DNA of 44,159 nt, taken from positions 1-44,159 of the forward strand of contig JAQBOU010000183.1 in the NCBI GenBank assembly GCA_028287865.1, given 5' to 3'. Shown here piece by piece: positions 1-9,057 of the stretch (its first letter is position 1; each line of letters begins with the position of its first letter). Made by a program: the position numbers and the translations under genes. Source of the DNA: Mucilaginibacter sp. GTDB lineage: Bacteria > Bacteroidota > Bacteroidia > Sphingobacteriales > Sphingobacteriaceae. The notes under the pieces are model-generated. The model ran no database searches, was not told the DNA's origin, and worked only from the letters and a program-made list of their open reading frames with translations.

Positions 1-242
1 TTCCTGATTTAGAATATGCACATGAAACATTGGGGGTGTTCAATAAAGCCAAATTTTTCAAATGTGATGATCCCGTGGAGTTGGCAAATTATATGAACCT
101 GCTAATTGACAACAAACTGGTATTTGACGAAACCCAGGAAACAAATCATCATTTTCCTTTTTTTAAAAACTGGGACGATACAGTTGCTTTCTTGTCGAAG
201 GAAGTCAAATTATCTTCGGAAAATCATTTAAATTATGTTTAA
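1..242 (+). CDS. C-terminal fragment of an unidentified protein, cut by the window start
   Basis: The reading frame is open from the first complete codon at position 3 to a TAA at 240-242, so this is the last 79 or so residues of a gene that begins outside the window. An in-frame TTG at 30 could be read as a start, but the open frame upstream of it argues for truncation. The piece is soluble-looking, with no membrane segment, and ends in an acidic/aromatic stretch (FPFFKNWDDTVAFL). Its place just ahead of polysaccharide genes on the same strand makes a glycosyltransferase-type tail plausible, but I recognise no diagnostic motif. That it is coding is fairly safe from the clean frame; the function is unknown. 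Confidence 0.5.
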   Translation, partial: PDLEYAHETLGVFNKAKFFKCDDPVELANYMNLLIDNKLVFDETQETNHHFPFFKNWDDTVAFLSKEVKLSSENHLNYV

Positions 243-514
243 CTTTGAGGAGACTTATTAATTTAAGTTAAACGTTTAATTCCTCTAGTAAAATGTATAA
301 GTTAAAGTTTACTTTATTGAATATTTAAAAAGATAATAAGTTTATGTTATTGTACAAAAATCGCTTCTTTTAACACATTTCTTTAAGACTTACTTATATC
401 GCTTACTTCAACAGCAATTAACCATAATTAGATAAAATGCTAACAACGTTTGCATCTTGTATAGCATCTAAATAAAACAAGCAGTACCACATATATTCTA
501 TAATACAAAACCTT

Positions 515-1414
515 ATGGCTTTTTTAAAAAAACTTAAAAACATAAATATTTTAAAGCGAATATGGATAGAAAGACTATCGGAACCAATTCATCTGAATAT
601 TATTTCTTTGTTTGTTGCTGCGTTCGGATCAATAAAAAGTAAAATTGATTTTGATTTGGTTATAAGACAGCATCATGCATATGGGTTGCAATTTGCATGT
701 AAACAAGCTGTAAGTCAAAATCTTAAATCCTTTACTGCTATCGAATTTGGCGTTGCTTCAGGGGCTGGACTAATGAATATGATAACAATAGCAAAAAAAC
801 TGGAAAAGGCTTATGATGTCCGGATTAACATACTGGGTTTTGATACAGGTGCAGGGATGCCAAGTCCAATAGATTATCGTGACCATCCCGATTTATATTT
901 GAAGGGAGATTTTCCAATGATGTTCGAGTTGCTTAAAGAAAGACTCCCGGATAACGCCCGGCTAGTAATAGGGAATGTACATGAAACCATACAGGAGCAG
1001 TTAAAATTAATCAATCCTGAGAGTCCAATAGGATTTGTTTCTTTCGATTTAGATTATTATAGTTCAACAAAAGATGCACTATTAATTTTAAATGATCAAA
1101 ATCCGCAAAAATATCTTCCCGTCATTGCAATTTATGCAGATGACATTTCTTTAATCCCCCATAATGAATATGCTGGAGCGCTGCTTGCGATTGAAGAATT
1201 TAATCAGGCATCAGCTTTAAGAAAAATATGTATACCTCATTTTCTAGAAAAAGAAAGAGTTTTCAAAAATTCAAAATGGCTCAAACAAATAAGATATGGC
1301 CATATTATGGATCATTCACACCGTTCGGAATTTAAGGATACAGACCAGGTGTTGTTTATTGAAAATCCATATATAAAATTTAGAGGCAATAAAGATAAAT
1401 TTTCTCGAAGCTAG
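515..1414 (+). CDS. TylF/macrocin O-methyltransferase-like protein, class I SAM fold
   Basis: A 299-residue protein with a glycine-rich SAM-binding-like motif (EFGVASGAG, residues 77-85) at the end of a beta strand and an acidic motif (FDLDYYSST, about 177-185). Both are typical of the TylF-like methyltransferase-fold proteins found in surface polysaccharide and natural-product clusters. The first 40 residues are basic and hydrophobic and may sit on the membrane face. It stands alone, with 272 bases of gene-free AT-rich DNA before it and a terminator-like hairpin after it. By position it probably modifies a sugar or lipid of the surface polysaccharide, but the acceptor cannot be read from sequence and some members of this family have no proven methyltransferase activity. 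I am fairly sure of the fold and unsure of the substrate. Confidence 0.65.
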   Translation: MAFLKKLKNINILKRIWIERLSEPIHLNIISLFVAAFGSIKSKIDFDLVIRQHHAYGLQFACKQAVSQNLKSFTAIEFGVASGAGLMNMITIAKKLEKAYDVRINILGFDTGAGMPSPIDYRDHPDLYLKGDFPMMFELLKERLPDNARLVIGNVHETIQEQLKLINPESPIGFVSFDLDYYSSTKDALLILNDQNPQKYLPVIAIYADDISLIPHNEYAGALLAIEEFNQASALRKICIPHFLEKERVFKNSKWLKQIRYGHIMDHSHRSEFKDTDQVLFIENPYIKFRGNKDKFSRS

Positions 1415-1468
1415 AATACAGTAAACTGTCTCTATGGTTGTCAGCAATCTGAGCTGTGAACGATAACC

Positions 1469-1494
1469 AGGGCTGGGTGAAAGTCCCTTTTTTT
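1469..1494 (+). terminator. Possible terminator after the methyltransferase-like gene
   Basis: A short AGGG...CCCT stem (1469-1472 with 1485-1488) is followed directly by a run of seven T, about 55 bases after the stop of the preceding plus-strand gene. The stem is short, so the call rests mainly on the T run. The same bases contain a GGGTGAAAGTCCC word that resembles group II intron 5' regions, which is an alternative reading. Confidence 0.4.
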
Positions 1495-1591
1495 ATTAAT
1501 CAGATACTATATGATAAACTCTTTTCTATGTGAATGAGATAATCTGGTGTGTTTAAGTTGTCCAAGACTTTATCGTTTGTCGCCCAATCAA

Positions 1592-1741
1592 CTAATCCTC
1601 CAAGCTATACAAACCTGTTCTTTTATTTTTCCACGGTGTTGACAGATAAAAAGCAGGGCCACTTGCCTTAATATTTATAACGCTGTTTATGATTCTGTCA
1701 CCTCCATCTGATAATATGGTGCTTGCATTTTCACAAGCTTT
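1592..1741 (-). pseudogene. Possible relic of a gene (49 codons, no start)
   Basis: Reading the minus strand, a 49-codon open stretch runs from just after a TAA (1744-1742) to a TAG (1594-1592). It has no ATG and is protein-like in composition, with words such as SDGGDRIINSV and ASGPAFYLSTPWKNK. I do not recognise the family. It lies in a 451-base gap between two convergent polysaccharide genes and could be the 3' end of a deleted gene. It could also be chance, since 49 codons is not rare in such DNA. The rest of the 1415-1865 gap holds only the two hairpins listed separately. Confidence 0.3.
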
Positions 1742-1760
1742 TTACGATTTCATTAAACAT

Positions 1761-1798
1761 TAAAAAGCAAATTGAAATTGATTCCAATTTGCTTTTTA
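1761..1798. terminator. Bidirectional terminator between convergent genes
   Basis: A perfect 14-pair stem (left arm 1761-1774, right arm 1785-1798; core AAAAAGCAAATTG) has a 10-base loop, with A and T runs built into its ends so that it could end transcription in both directions. It sits between the plus-strand gene ending at 1414 and the minus-strand oxygenase gene ending at 1866. Confidence 0.75.
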
Positions 1799-1865
1799 TC
1801 CTCCTCCATCACAATGGTCTTACCAACTATTTTTGGTAATTATCTTTCATTCTGGAATATATTAT

Positions 1866-2708
1866 TTATTTGGGATTGTTTTGAGGGGGTTTTTTATAAA
1901 CATGCGGATTCTCAACTACCCCTTTCTTAAAAACTTTCCTGAGACCCATTCGCAAAGAATTATCTGCCTGTAAAATTACGTCAACAACTTTTTGTTCTGG
2001 CCGACCGCGGAATGACGTTACGTGAAACTCATCAGAAGTCAATAAAGGCTCTTCAGCAAAATAATAATTAGAAACGCAGCATCTTATTCCTTGGGCCTTT
2101 ACCGGACTTACCGAATGCCAAGAACCTTGATGTGTGGCCATAACAGCCAAGCGATTAAATTTGCTGTGAATAGTGGTCTGAGCGCTTTTGATACCGTCAG
2201 GCCAAATTTCAAGGTTGCCACCATTTTCCTCTTTCCAGTCTGGGGTAACATAAAAAAGTAGATTTAACACTCTCCATAAATTCCTGTCCTTATCATGAGA
2301 GTTATCAAGATGAGGGTTTAAATAGTTTTCATGCCCCATCATAGAAATTCCACCTGCATATAAATTGCTATCGGGCAAAGGATTGTTAATTTTGCATATA
2401 TTGCCGACCAATTTTACAATTCTTTCATCCTGAAATGCATAAACAATTTCCTCCAAAATCGAATCATACTTATCCATTTGTGCTGCAATATATTTATACT
2501 CTCTTAAACTTCTTTTTAAGGTAACCTCTTCCGGCAAAGGAAATTTTTCATATATGTAGCGGGCGATATGTTCGGGCAACAAATCATCAATAAAAAAATA
2601 ACCAATCTTATCTTTAGCATCATTGTATTGTTTCTGAATTACTGATTCTTCACTTTTTAATTTTGTGTAAATTAAGTCGGCGAGAAATTTCCTATTTATG
2701 TTTTCCAT
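1866..2708 (-). CDS. 2-oxoglutarate/Fe(II)-dependent oxygenase (prolyl 4-hydroxylase-like)
   Basis: A 280-residue protein with the full metal and co-substrate signature of the 2OG-Fe(II) double-stranded beta-helix oxygenases: HLD (H133 and D135), distal H198 in GSWHSVSP, and R209 placed to bind the 2-oxoglutarate carboxylate. The spacing fits the family well. Such enzymes hydroxylate small molecules, sugars or proteins using O2. Here it is alone on the minus strand inside a run of surface-polysaccharide genes, so a tailoring role on a cell-surface sugar or an associated peptide is the natural guess, though no substrate can be read. No signal peptide is visible, so it should act in the cytoplasm. 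The basic, proline-rich C-terminus (last 25 residues) lies outside the catalytic fold. Confidence 0.8.
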   Translation of the reverse strand: MENINRKFLADLIYTKLKSEESVIQKQYNDAKDKIGYFFIDDLLPEHIARYIYEKFPLPEEVTLKRSLREYKYIAAQMDKYDSILEEIVYAFQDERIVKLVGNICKINNPLPDSNLYAGGISMMGHENYLNPHLDNSHDKDRNLWRVLNLLFYVTPDWKEENGGNLEIWPDGIKSAQTTIHSKFNRLAVMATHQGSWHSVSPVKAQGIRCCVSNYYFAEEPLLTSDEFHVTSFRGRPEQKVVDVILQADNSLRMGLRKVFKKGVVENPHVYKKPPQNNPK

Positions 2709-2931
2709 ATTTGCACTTAGATATATTGTAGTATTACTTATTAAATTGATTTTTTATTGTTTACTTTAAACAATTATCAGTTGTTTTGTTGAACTTTTGA
2801 AATTGTATTAGCCAGGCTAAGACTTTTCAATCAATAGCAAATTTATCAAAATGATTGTAACCAGCCTTTTTTTTTAACAAAAATAGCTATTTTTCGCCTA
2901 ATGATTTATTCATTAATTTTTTAAGAAATTC

Positions 2932-3855
2932 ATGACAAATGATTTAAAAATATCTATTTTAATACCAACTCTTAATGCAGGGAAAGAATGGACAAAAATT
3001 CTTAAAAGTATTAATGAGCAAGCCTGTGAGTTTAAAAGTAAAATAGCAGTCGATTCCGGATCAAACGACGACACAGTGATTGAGGCTAAAAAATTCGGAT
3101 TTGAGGTTATAGAAATTGAAAAAAGAGAATTTAACCATGGTGCGACTAGGCAACTATTAGTAGATGCATGTGTTGACAGTGATATTTGTGTTTTTATAAC
3201 CCAGGATGCTATTTTAGCTTCTTCGCAAAGTATTAGTAACCTGGTTAAAGCTTTTGACGACCCTGGAGTTGGAATGGCATATGGCAGGCAGTTGCCTCAT
3301 CTAAATGCCGAGCCACTGGAAACGCATGCCAGGTTATTCAATTACCCTTCTACATCTGAAGTGCTCTCAATAGCTGACCACAAACGACTTGGCTTTAAGG
3401 TGTTCTTTTGTTCTAATTCATTCGCTGCTTACCGGAAAAGTGCATTAGTTGCTGTGGGAGGATTCCCATCCGACTCGATTATGGGCGAAGATGCTATTAT
3501 AGCTGCAAAAATGTTAATTGCTGGGTTAAAAAAAGCATATGTTGCCGAAGCAACTGTGTATCACTCTCACAGCTATACCCTTGATGAAGAATTTAAGCGC
3601 TATTTCGATACCCGGGTTTTTCATGAACAAAATAAATGGCTCATTAATAAATTTGGTAGGCCAACAGGAGAAGGAATTAAATTTACCAAGTCGGAATTAA
3701 AATACGTTTTTATGAATGATTTAAAAAGTATTTTTAAATCAATAACCTCGTTGGGGTCAAAATGGCTAGGTTATAAAAGCGGGAAGTATTACAAAAAAAT
3801 TCCTACTAAGGTTTTAAGGATGTTATCGATGCATAAATACTATTGGAACGATTAA
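2932..3855 (+). CDS. GT2 glycosyltransferase, rhamnosyltransferase-like
   Basis: A 307-residue GT-A fold glycosyltransferase. The N-terminus ISILIPTLNAG is the first strand of GT2 enzymes. DSGSNDDT (41-48) is the nucleotide-binding turn. FNHGATR (67-73) is characteristic of the rhamnosyltransferase subgroup, and QDA (91-93) stands where the metal-binding acidic motif is found. A GED motif (GEDAI, about 185) marks the catalytic base region. It probably adds a rhamnose or another deoxysugar to a lipid-linked surface polysaccharide on the cytoplasmic face. The subgroup assignment rests on the FNHGATR motif, and the sugar donor is inferred, not shown. It is flanked by 223 and 396 bases of gene-free DNA, unlike the usual tight sugar operons. 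Confidence 0.8.
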   Translation: MTNDLKISILIPTLNAGKEWTKILKSINEQACEFKSKIAVDSGSNDDTVIEAKKFGFEVIEIEKREFNHGATRQLLVDACVDSDICVFITQDAILASSQSISNLVKAFDDPGVGMAYGRQLPHLNAEPLETHARLFNYPSTSEVLSIADHKRLGFKVFFCSNSFAAYRKSALVAVGGFPSDSIMGEDAIIAAKMLIAGLKKAYVAEATVYHSHSYTLDEEFKRYFDTRVFHEQNKWLINKFGRPTGEGIKFTKSELKYVFMNDLKSIFKSITSLGSKWLGYKSGKYYKKIPTKVLRMLSMHKYYWND

Positions 3856-4251
3856 GATAGTAAGTTAATCAATCTGATGTAACGTTTTTATTTATCTTGA
3901 AGATATAGTCTGAATCGGTACTCACTTAAAATTCTTACTATTCATAGATCATTTATTGAACCTGGATAAGCATCCGTTCGCATTTTTTTTTCGAGGTTGG
4001 CTTTATATTATATAAAAAACGCCCTTATCAATACAATAAATCTGGTTCGTCTCATGATAGAAAAGACAATTTAAATAAATAAAAAATCAATAAAAAGTTT
4101 AGGAATTTATAGATTATTATGGTTTTATTTGAAAAAAGTTCCGTTTCATCTATTGACCAAGGTATTTCTCTTGTATTCAGCATTGATAATATAATAGGAT
4201 ATATGCCATACAACTAAGATTTAGCTTGGTGGATTAATAAATTAATTAATA
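3856..4251. other. Gene-free AT-rich spacer (396 bases)
   Basis: Very AT-rich DNA with no convincing gene, RNA or strong hairpin. A 32-codon ATG frame at 4119-4217 has no supporting feature. It presumably holds the promoter of the epimerase gene at 4252, but I cannot point to a clear -33/-7 pair. Confidence 0.5.
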
Positions 4252-5232
4252 ATGACTTATTTAATTTTTGGAGGCGGGGGATTTATAGGCACTCACCTGG
4301 CCAACTATATAGCTGAACAAGATAAGTATAGCGAAACTATTTATAATTTAGATATAAACGGTAATGAAAATATTTATAGTAAGTATGTAAACATCGATGT
4401 ACGCAATGCAATTGATCTGCAACTTGCTGATTTTTCGTCAACGATAATTTTTAATCTTGCTGCTGTACATATCACGCCTGGCCATGCTGAACATGAATAT
4501 TTCGAAACAAATATAAGGGGTGCGGAAAATGTCTGCAATTTTGCCCGAAAACAAGAGATTAACACCATTGTTTTTACCAGTTCTATAGCTCCTTACGGTG
4601 TTTCTGAATATCTCAAAACTGAAGACACCTTACCCATGCCAAGCACCCCTTATGGCATCTCTAAGCTCATTGCAGAAAGTATTTATAAAATATGGCAGGC
4701 AGAACGGCCACAAGAACGAAAATTAATCATTGTAAGACCAGGAGTTGTATTTGGGAAAAATGAAGAGGGTAATTTTAGCAGGTTATATAATTCGCTTAAA
4801 AATGGATTTTTTTTCTATCCGGGCAGAAAAGACACCGTTAAGGCAGCCGTATATGTAAAAGACGTCGCACGTATTTTATATGAGACTTCACTGTTCGAAA
4901 ATCCAGGGGTGGTCACATTAAATTTAACCTATTCCCCTGCACCAACAATTGAAACAATATGTCAAACTATCGCTCGTGTGACGAGCGTTATGGAACCTAA
5001 AGTTGTTTTGCATCCGCAAATATTGAAATGGGCTGCAGGAGTACTGTATGGCGTTACCAAGGTATTCGGCAAAAAAATTAGTGGTATACATCCGGATAGA
5101 GTAAAAAAGCTGATGATTTCAACAAATATTTCCGGTGAAAAATTAGACAATTCCCGTTATAGATTAAGATATACTTTGGAAGAAGCAATAACTGATTGGT
5201 TTAATGACTGTGAAAAAAGAGAATTAGGTTAA
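4252..5232 (+). CDS. NAD-dependent epimerase/dehydratase (extended SDR)
   Basis: A 326-residue extended short-chain dehydrogenase. The Rossmann motif GGGGFIG (7-13) opens the protein, and the catalytic YGISK (Y134, K138) lies at the usual distance with serines at 110-111 completing the triad. The FNLAA strand (67-71) also fits the family. These enzymes convert nucleotide sugars (4-epimerases, 4,6-dehydratases, reductases) for polysaccharide synthesis, which suits the neighbouring GT2 and Wzi genes. The C-terminal substrate-binding half does not let me name the sugar. There is a hydrophobic stretch near residues 257-272 (WAAGVLYGVTKVFG), as in some polyprenyl-linked or undecaprenyl-sugar epimerases, so a membrane-linked substrate is possible. 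Confidence 0.8.
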   Translation: MTYLIFGGGGFIGTHLANYIAEQDKYSETIYNLDINGNENIYSKYVNIDVRNAIDLQLADFSSTIIFNLAAVHITPGHAEHEYFETNIRGAENVCNFARKQEINTIVFTSSIAPYGVSEYLKTEDTLPMPSTPYGISKLIAESIYKIWQAERPQERKLIIVRPGVVFGKNEEGNFSRLYNSLKNGFFFYPGRKDTVKAAVYVKDVARILYETSLFENPGVVTLNLTYSPAPTIETICQTIARVTSVMEPKVVLHPQILKWAAGVLYGVTKVFGKKISGIHPDRVKKLMISTNISGEKLDNSRYRLRYTLEEAITDWFNDCEKRELG

Positions 5233-5499
5233 ACAGTTTATATATTTTATACCAAACTAAATGTTTTTAAATTGTTTTGGTTGAAGTTTACAAAAAACGC
5301 AATTACAATAAATTCAATTTTTTGATAACAGATTATTTATAATTCAGTATTTTGGTTAACTATCATGATAAAGAGTTTTAGAGTATTCCTGCACTAAAAT
5401 AAAATAAGTAAAAAAAATTATTTATTATTGATGATTTAAAAGGGTAATTCGCAATTAAATATTTGATCATTTCTTTTTAAATATAATTTATCTCGCCCT

Positions 5500-7179
5500 A
5501 TGAAAAAAATATTTCCATTAATTTGTTTATCATTATTTGTACTTAAGTCCTTTTCTCAAACAGTAACAGTAGGAAGTTATGCTGAAAGTGTAGCACGTAT
5601 GAATCAACTTTTAGGGGTAAGTGATGATTTATCTTCTTTTACTCAGCATCCAATAAATAGTGCTTTTAACAGCAAAGGTGATTCATCTATTCGAGGGATG
5701 GTCGCTAGTAAAAGCCTGTTTCCGAAATTGGATTTGTTTGGGGTTCCAATAGTTATAAAAGCACTTCCATTTAACTGGTTAAGTGATTATAACTCAAAAT
5801 TGCCATTTGGATATAATAACGGGCCATTATATCCTAACGTTGGTTATCAAACAATGATAAGTGGCGGAATATTTATAAAGGCTGGAATTCTTAACATACA
5901 ATTTAAACCAGAACTGGTACATGCGGAAAATGCCCCGTTTGCTACATTTGCTGATGTACAGGCTAATTACAAATCGCCACTTATTCCAGGTTTTTTTAAT
6001 GTAATCAATGGTATAGATGCTCCTGAAAGATTTGGTCCTTATGGAATAAGTTATGCTGGCCTTGGCCAATCGAAAATAACGCTCAGTTATAAGAATATTG
6101 AAGCAGGTGTTTCAACAGAAAATATGTGGTGGGGGCCCGGGGTGCAAAATTCTATTATGATGAGTAATTCAGCTCCCGGCTTTTTGCATTGGACATTTAA
6201 TTCAGCTAATCCTATTAAAACAATTATCGGTTCATTTGAATGGCAGGTGATAGGAGGTATATTAAAGCAATCAGGATATGCGCCTTACGACGCGGGCAAA
6301 CTTGCTTATGGCGGAGATGCTTACTATATCCCTAAGCCAAAAGTTAACAGATATATATCTGCCTTTACTGCAAACTGGCATCCTAAATGGATTGATGGAT
6401 TGTATTTAGGTGTTTCGGGATACGATTACATGAATAAGGATACCGGCTATAATAAGCGCAGTATTTTAAAGAAATATTTTCCGGTTTTTTCACCTTCTTC
6501 TCCTCAGACAAATCAGTCTGTTGGTTCAGGAGGATTATCGAACCAGGGAGATGGACAGGATTATGCTTATGCGGTAAATATTCGCCAGGTTTTAAGCAAA
6601 TATAACGCTGAAATATATTTTGAATATGCCCGTAATGATCAGGTTGCAAACCTGAAAGATTTTATATTGGAACCGGAACATTCCTCTGCATATACTTTTG
6701 GTGGAAGTCGGCTGTTTAATTTGCCAGGGAATCAATTTTTTCAGGTAAAAATGGAGTTAACTCATTTGCAAGTACCCGCAAGCTTTCTAGTAAGAGCAGA
6801 ACCTTCCTGGTATGTTCATATAACTGATCCCAGGGATGGCTATACAAATGAAGGGCGTTATATTGGAGCCGGAATTGGCCCCGGAAGCAATAGTCTTATG
6901 CTTGACCTCAGTTACATAAGAGGTTTATCATCGTTTGGAATAAAGTTTGAAAGATACGTGCATGACCAGGACTTGTACTATAGCGGGTTAGCCGGCACAA
7001 CCAATTTTACTTCAAATTGGGTTGACCTTTCTAGTACTTTTTATGCCAACATGAAATTTAAGAAATATCTTATTGCCCTGCAATACACGCCTATCACAAC
7101 ATATAACTACGAATATCTTCAAGGTTCTGTCATAAAAAATACCCACGCCCGGATTAACTTAACCTATTTTTTTGACTAA
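5500..7179 (+). CDS. wzi: Wzi-family capsule assembly outer-membrane protein
   Basis: A 559-residue protein with a signal peptide (MKKIFPLICLSLFVLKSFSQ, cleavage after about residue 19) followed by a beta-rich chain with many alternating aromatic strands and a C-terminal phenylalanine region (NLTYFFD), typical of outer-membrane barrels. The segment around residues 208-232 (MWWGPGVQNSIMMSN then APGF) is the hallmark of the Wzi family, which binds capsule or exopolysaccharide at the cell surface. It lies downstream of the sugar-transfer and sugar-modifying genes and would be the export or anchoring end of the same polysaccharide system. The 267-base gap before it suggests its own promoter, which I could not identify. 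Size fits the Bacteroidetes branch of the family, longer than the proteobacterial one. Confidence 0.75.
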   Translation: MKKIFPLICLSLFVLKSFSQTVTVGSYAESVARMNQLLGVSDDLSSFTQHPINSAFNSKGDSSIRGMVASKSLFPKLDLFGVPIVIKALPFNWLSDYNSKLPFGYNNGPLYPNVGYQTMISGGIFIKAGILNIQFKPELVHAENAPFATFADVQANYKSPLIPGFFNVINGIDAPERFGPYGISYAGLGQSKITLSYKNIEAGVSTENMWWGPGVQNSIMMSNSAPGFLHWTFNSANPIKTIIGSFEWQVIGGILKQSGYAPYDAGKLAYGGDAYYIPKPKVNRYISAFTANWHPKWIDGLYLGVSGYDYMNKDTGYNKRSILKKYFPVFSPSSPQTNQSVGSGGLSNQGDGQDYAYAVNIRQVLSKYNAEIYFEYARNDQVANLKDFILEPEHSSAYTFGGSRLFNLPGNQFFQVKMELTHLQVPASFLVRAEPSWYVHITDPRDGYTNEGRYIGAGIGPGSNSLMLDLSYIRGLSSFGIKFERYVHDQDLYYSGLAGTTNFTSNWVDLSSTFYANMKFKKYLIALQYTPITTYNYEYLQGSVIKNTHARINLTYFFD

Positions 7180-7308
7180 AGTATAAATGGTCAAAAATTA
7201 TAAATTACTCCCGGTAGCTGCGCTGTTTGTGGATTTTATCATTTATTTAAATTAAAAATTATAGTAATACCAGCACTTGTTTTTATATTTTAGAAGTTCG
7301 TAAAAATT

Positions 7309-8409
7309 ATGTCGCTGCTTCACCGGGTTGGTTTAACTTTTCTTAAAAATATTGGTCCTGCACTAGCTAAATCATTAGTTAGTTATTTTGGGGATGCTGA
7401 GCATGTTTTTACTGCTTCCAGAAGCAAACTGCTTAAAGTGCCAGGTATAGGTGAAAAAACGGTAAGCCAATTAAACTTTGATGAGGCATTGAAAAAAGCT
7501 GCCGAAGAGATAAAATATATTGAAAAAAATAAAATCGATGTCGTTTTCTATACTGATAATACCTATCCCAAAAGATTAAAAAACTGTAACGACTCGCCTG
7601 TATTACTTTTTTCAAAGGGAAATGCAAACTTAAATTCCCAGCATATTATTAGCATAGTTGGTACCCGTAATGCCACCGAGTATGGTAAGCAACTATGCAG
7701 GCAATTGATTGAGGAGTTAAAGCAATACAATATTTTAATTGTTAGCGGTTTAGCTTTGGGAATAGATGTTGCCGCGCATAAAGAAAGCTTAAAATTAGAT
7801 GTGCCAACATTAGGCGTATTGGGCCATGGCCTGGATAGAATGTATCCAAGCCAACATCGTTTAATAGCAGAAAAAATGCTCAACAATGGTGGTCTGTTAA
7901 CTGAATATCCATCTGGAACAATTCCCGACAGGGAAAACTTTCCGCAACGTAACCGTATTGTAGCCGGGATTGCCGATGCCATTATTGTAGTTGAAGCAAG
8001 TGTAAAAGGAGGCGCGCTGATCACAGCCGAAATAGCTAATTCATATAATAGGGACGTTTTTGCTTTTCCGGGTAGGATTGGGGATGAATACTCGGAAGGC
8101 TGCAATTTTTTAATACGTAACAACAAAGCAGCATTGTTAACGTGTGCCGCAGACCTTGCCTACATTTTAGGGTGGGAAATAACTGATAGCTCAAAGCCGG
8201 TTGTAGAACAATTTATGCTTCCAATTGATCTTACAGCCGAGGAAAGAATAATATTTGACATCTTACAGCATCACAAAGCTCCTATCGCAATAGATGACCT
8301 TACCATAAAATCCAGTTTAACAATCAGCCAGTTGGCGATGAATTTATTGAATATGGAATTGCGGGGTTATATACGTTCGTTACCGGGTAAAACGTATTGT
8401 ATTAGTTGA
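7309..8409 (+). CDS. dprA: DNA-processing protein DprA
   Basis: A 366-residue DprA/Smf protein. It begins with a helix-hairpin-helix region (about 10-60, PGIGEKT), followed by the Rossmann-like core with SGLALGID (146-153), GHGLDRMYP (172-180), FPQRNRI (211-217), KGGALITA (233-240) and FAFPG (251-255), and ends in a winged-helix-like C-terminal domain (about 300-366). DprA loads RecA onto incoming single-stranded DNA during natural transformation, and it is widespread even where competence is unproven. Residues expected for ssDNA binding in the core (R217 region) are present. It ends only 15 bases from the convergent sixA stop, with no obvious terminator between them. Confidence 0.95.
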   Translation: MSLLHRVGLTFLKNIGPALAKSLVSYFGDAEHVFTASRSKLLKVPGIGEKTVSQLNFDEALKKAAEEIKYIEKNKIDVVFYTDNTYPKRLKNCNDSPVLLFSKGNANLNSQHIISIVGTRNATEYGKQLCRQLIEELKQYNILIVSGLALGIDVAAHKESLKLDVPTLGVLGHGLDRMYPSQHRLIAEKMLNNGGLLTEYPSGTIPDRENFPQRNRIVAGIADAIIVVEASVKGGALITAEIANSYNRDVFAFPGRIGDEYSEGCNFLIRNNKAALLTCAADLAYILGWEITDSSKPVVEQFMLPIDLTAEERIIFDILQHHKAPIAIDDLTIKSSLTISQLAMNLLNMELRGYIRSLPGKTYCIS

Positions 8410-8424
8410 GAAACTTTTTGATCT

Positions 8425-8901
8425 TTATTCTTTTGGCGAACTATAATAAACCAGCTTACCTGTATTCCCGCTTATTGATGCCCAATCATTCGTTTCAAAA
8501 TCAATTACTGCAACTGTGCTGGTATGTACTTCTCTTGTTTCCCCGGTTAAATACTGAAGGATATAACTTATTCCTGGGTTATGCCCAACCAGAGCGATAA
8601 AATCATAATTATCAGGCAAATTATTAATTACCTTAAGTAATGTTTGCTGCGTTGCCTCATATATAGCTTTATTTGTTTCTGGATCTGGTAATAAAAGGTG
8701 GTCTGCAAATATTTCTGCCGTTGTTTTTGTGCGCAGAGCCGGGCTTGTTATAATAATTTGCGGGATTAGTGATTTATCTTTAATCCTGGCTGCCATAAAA
8801 GTGGCATCCTGTATGCCAATATATTTTAGAGGCCTGTCGATATCTTTCCCCAGGGAATCTTTTTCTGCTTTGGCGTGCCGTATCAACATTAATTTTTTCA
8901 T
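8425..8901 (-). CDS. sixA: SixA-type histidine phosphatase
   Basis: A 158-residue phosphoglycerate-mutase-fold phosphatase. The RHAKAE motif (R8, nucleophile H9), R57 in the SPALRT segment and the second histidine in VGHNPG (H107) make up the phosphate pocket. Size and motifs fit SixA, which dephosphorylates phosphohistidine proteins such as Hpt domains or PTS components. I chose the ATG at 8901 because it places MKKLMLIRHAK at the N-terminus as in the family; the longer frame to 8979 adds 26 residues with no counterpart. A hairpin at 8941-8964 lies in its leader. A lone Hpt gene is found at 16999, but a link between the two is speculative. Confidence 0.88.
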   Translation of the reverse strand: MKKLMLIRHAKAEKDSLGKDIDRPLKYIGIQDATFMAARIKDKSLIPQIIITSPALRTKTTAEIFADHLLLPDPETNKAIYEATQQTLLKVINNLPDNYDFIALVGHNPGISYILQYLTGETREVHTSTVAVIDFETNDWASISGNTGKLVYYSSPKE

Positions 8902-9057
8902 GGCTATATGTTTTATTACCCGGCTTTTAAATTCAACTTTAGGGCTTATTAAAAAAATAAAGCCCGTTACAAAATACAATTAATTGTATTCAAATGAACA
9001 TAAAATTTATATAAATTGATTTTGAAAAATAGCCGGCATCTTGCTATTGCCAACAAG

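Noticed and set aside
4119..4217. 32-codon ATG frame before the epimerase gene
   Set aside because: No recognisable motif, no spacing to a gene that would suggest coupling, and the region is otherwise decayed-looking AT-rich DNA.
7563..8126. 187-codon minus-strand frame opposite dprA
   Set aside because: It overlaps the conserved core of dprA, which is certain, and its translation shows no domain; it is a shadow.
8902..8979. 26-residue extension of sixA
   Set aside because: SixA proteins start right at the MKKLMLIRHA strand; the extra residues include a hairpin in the DNA and no conserved feature.
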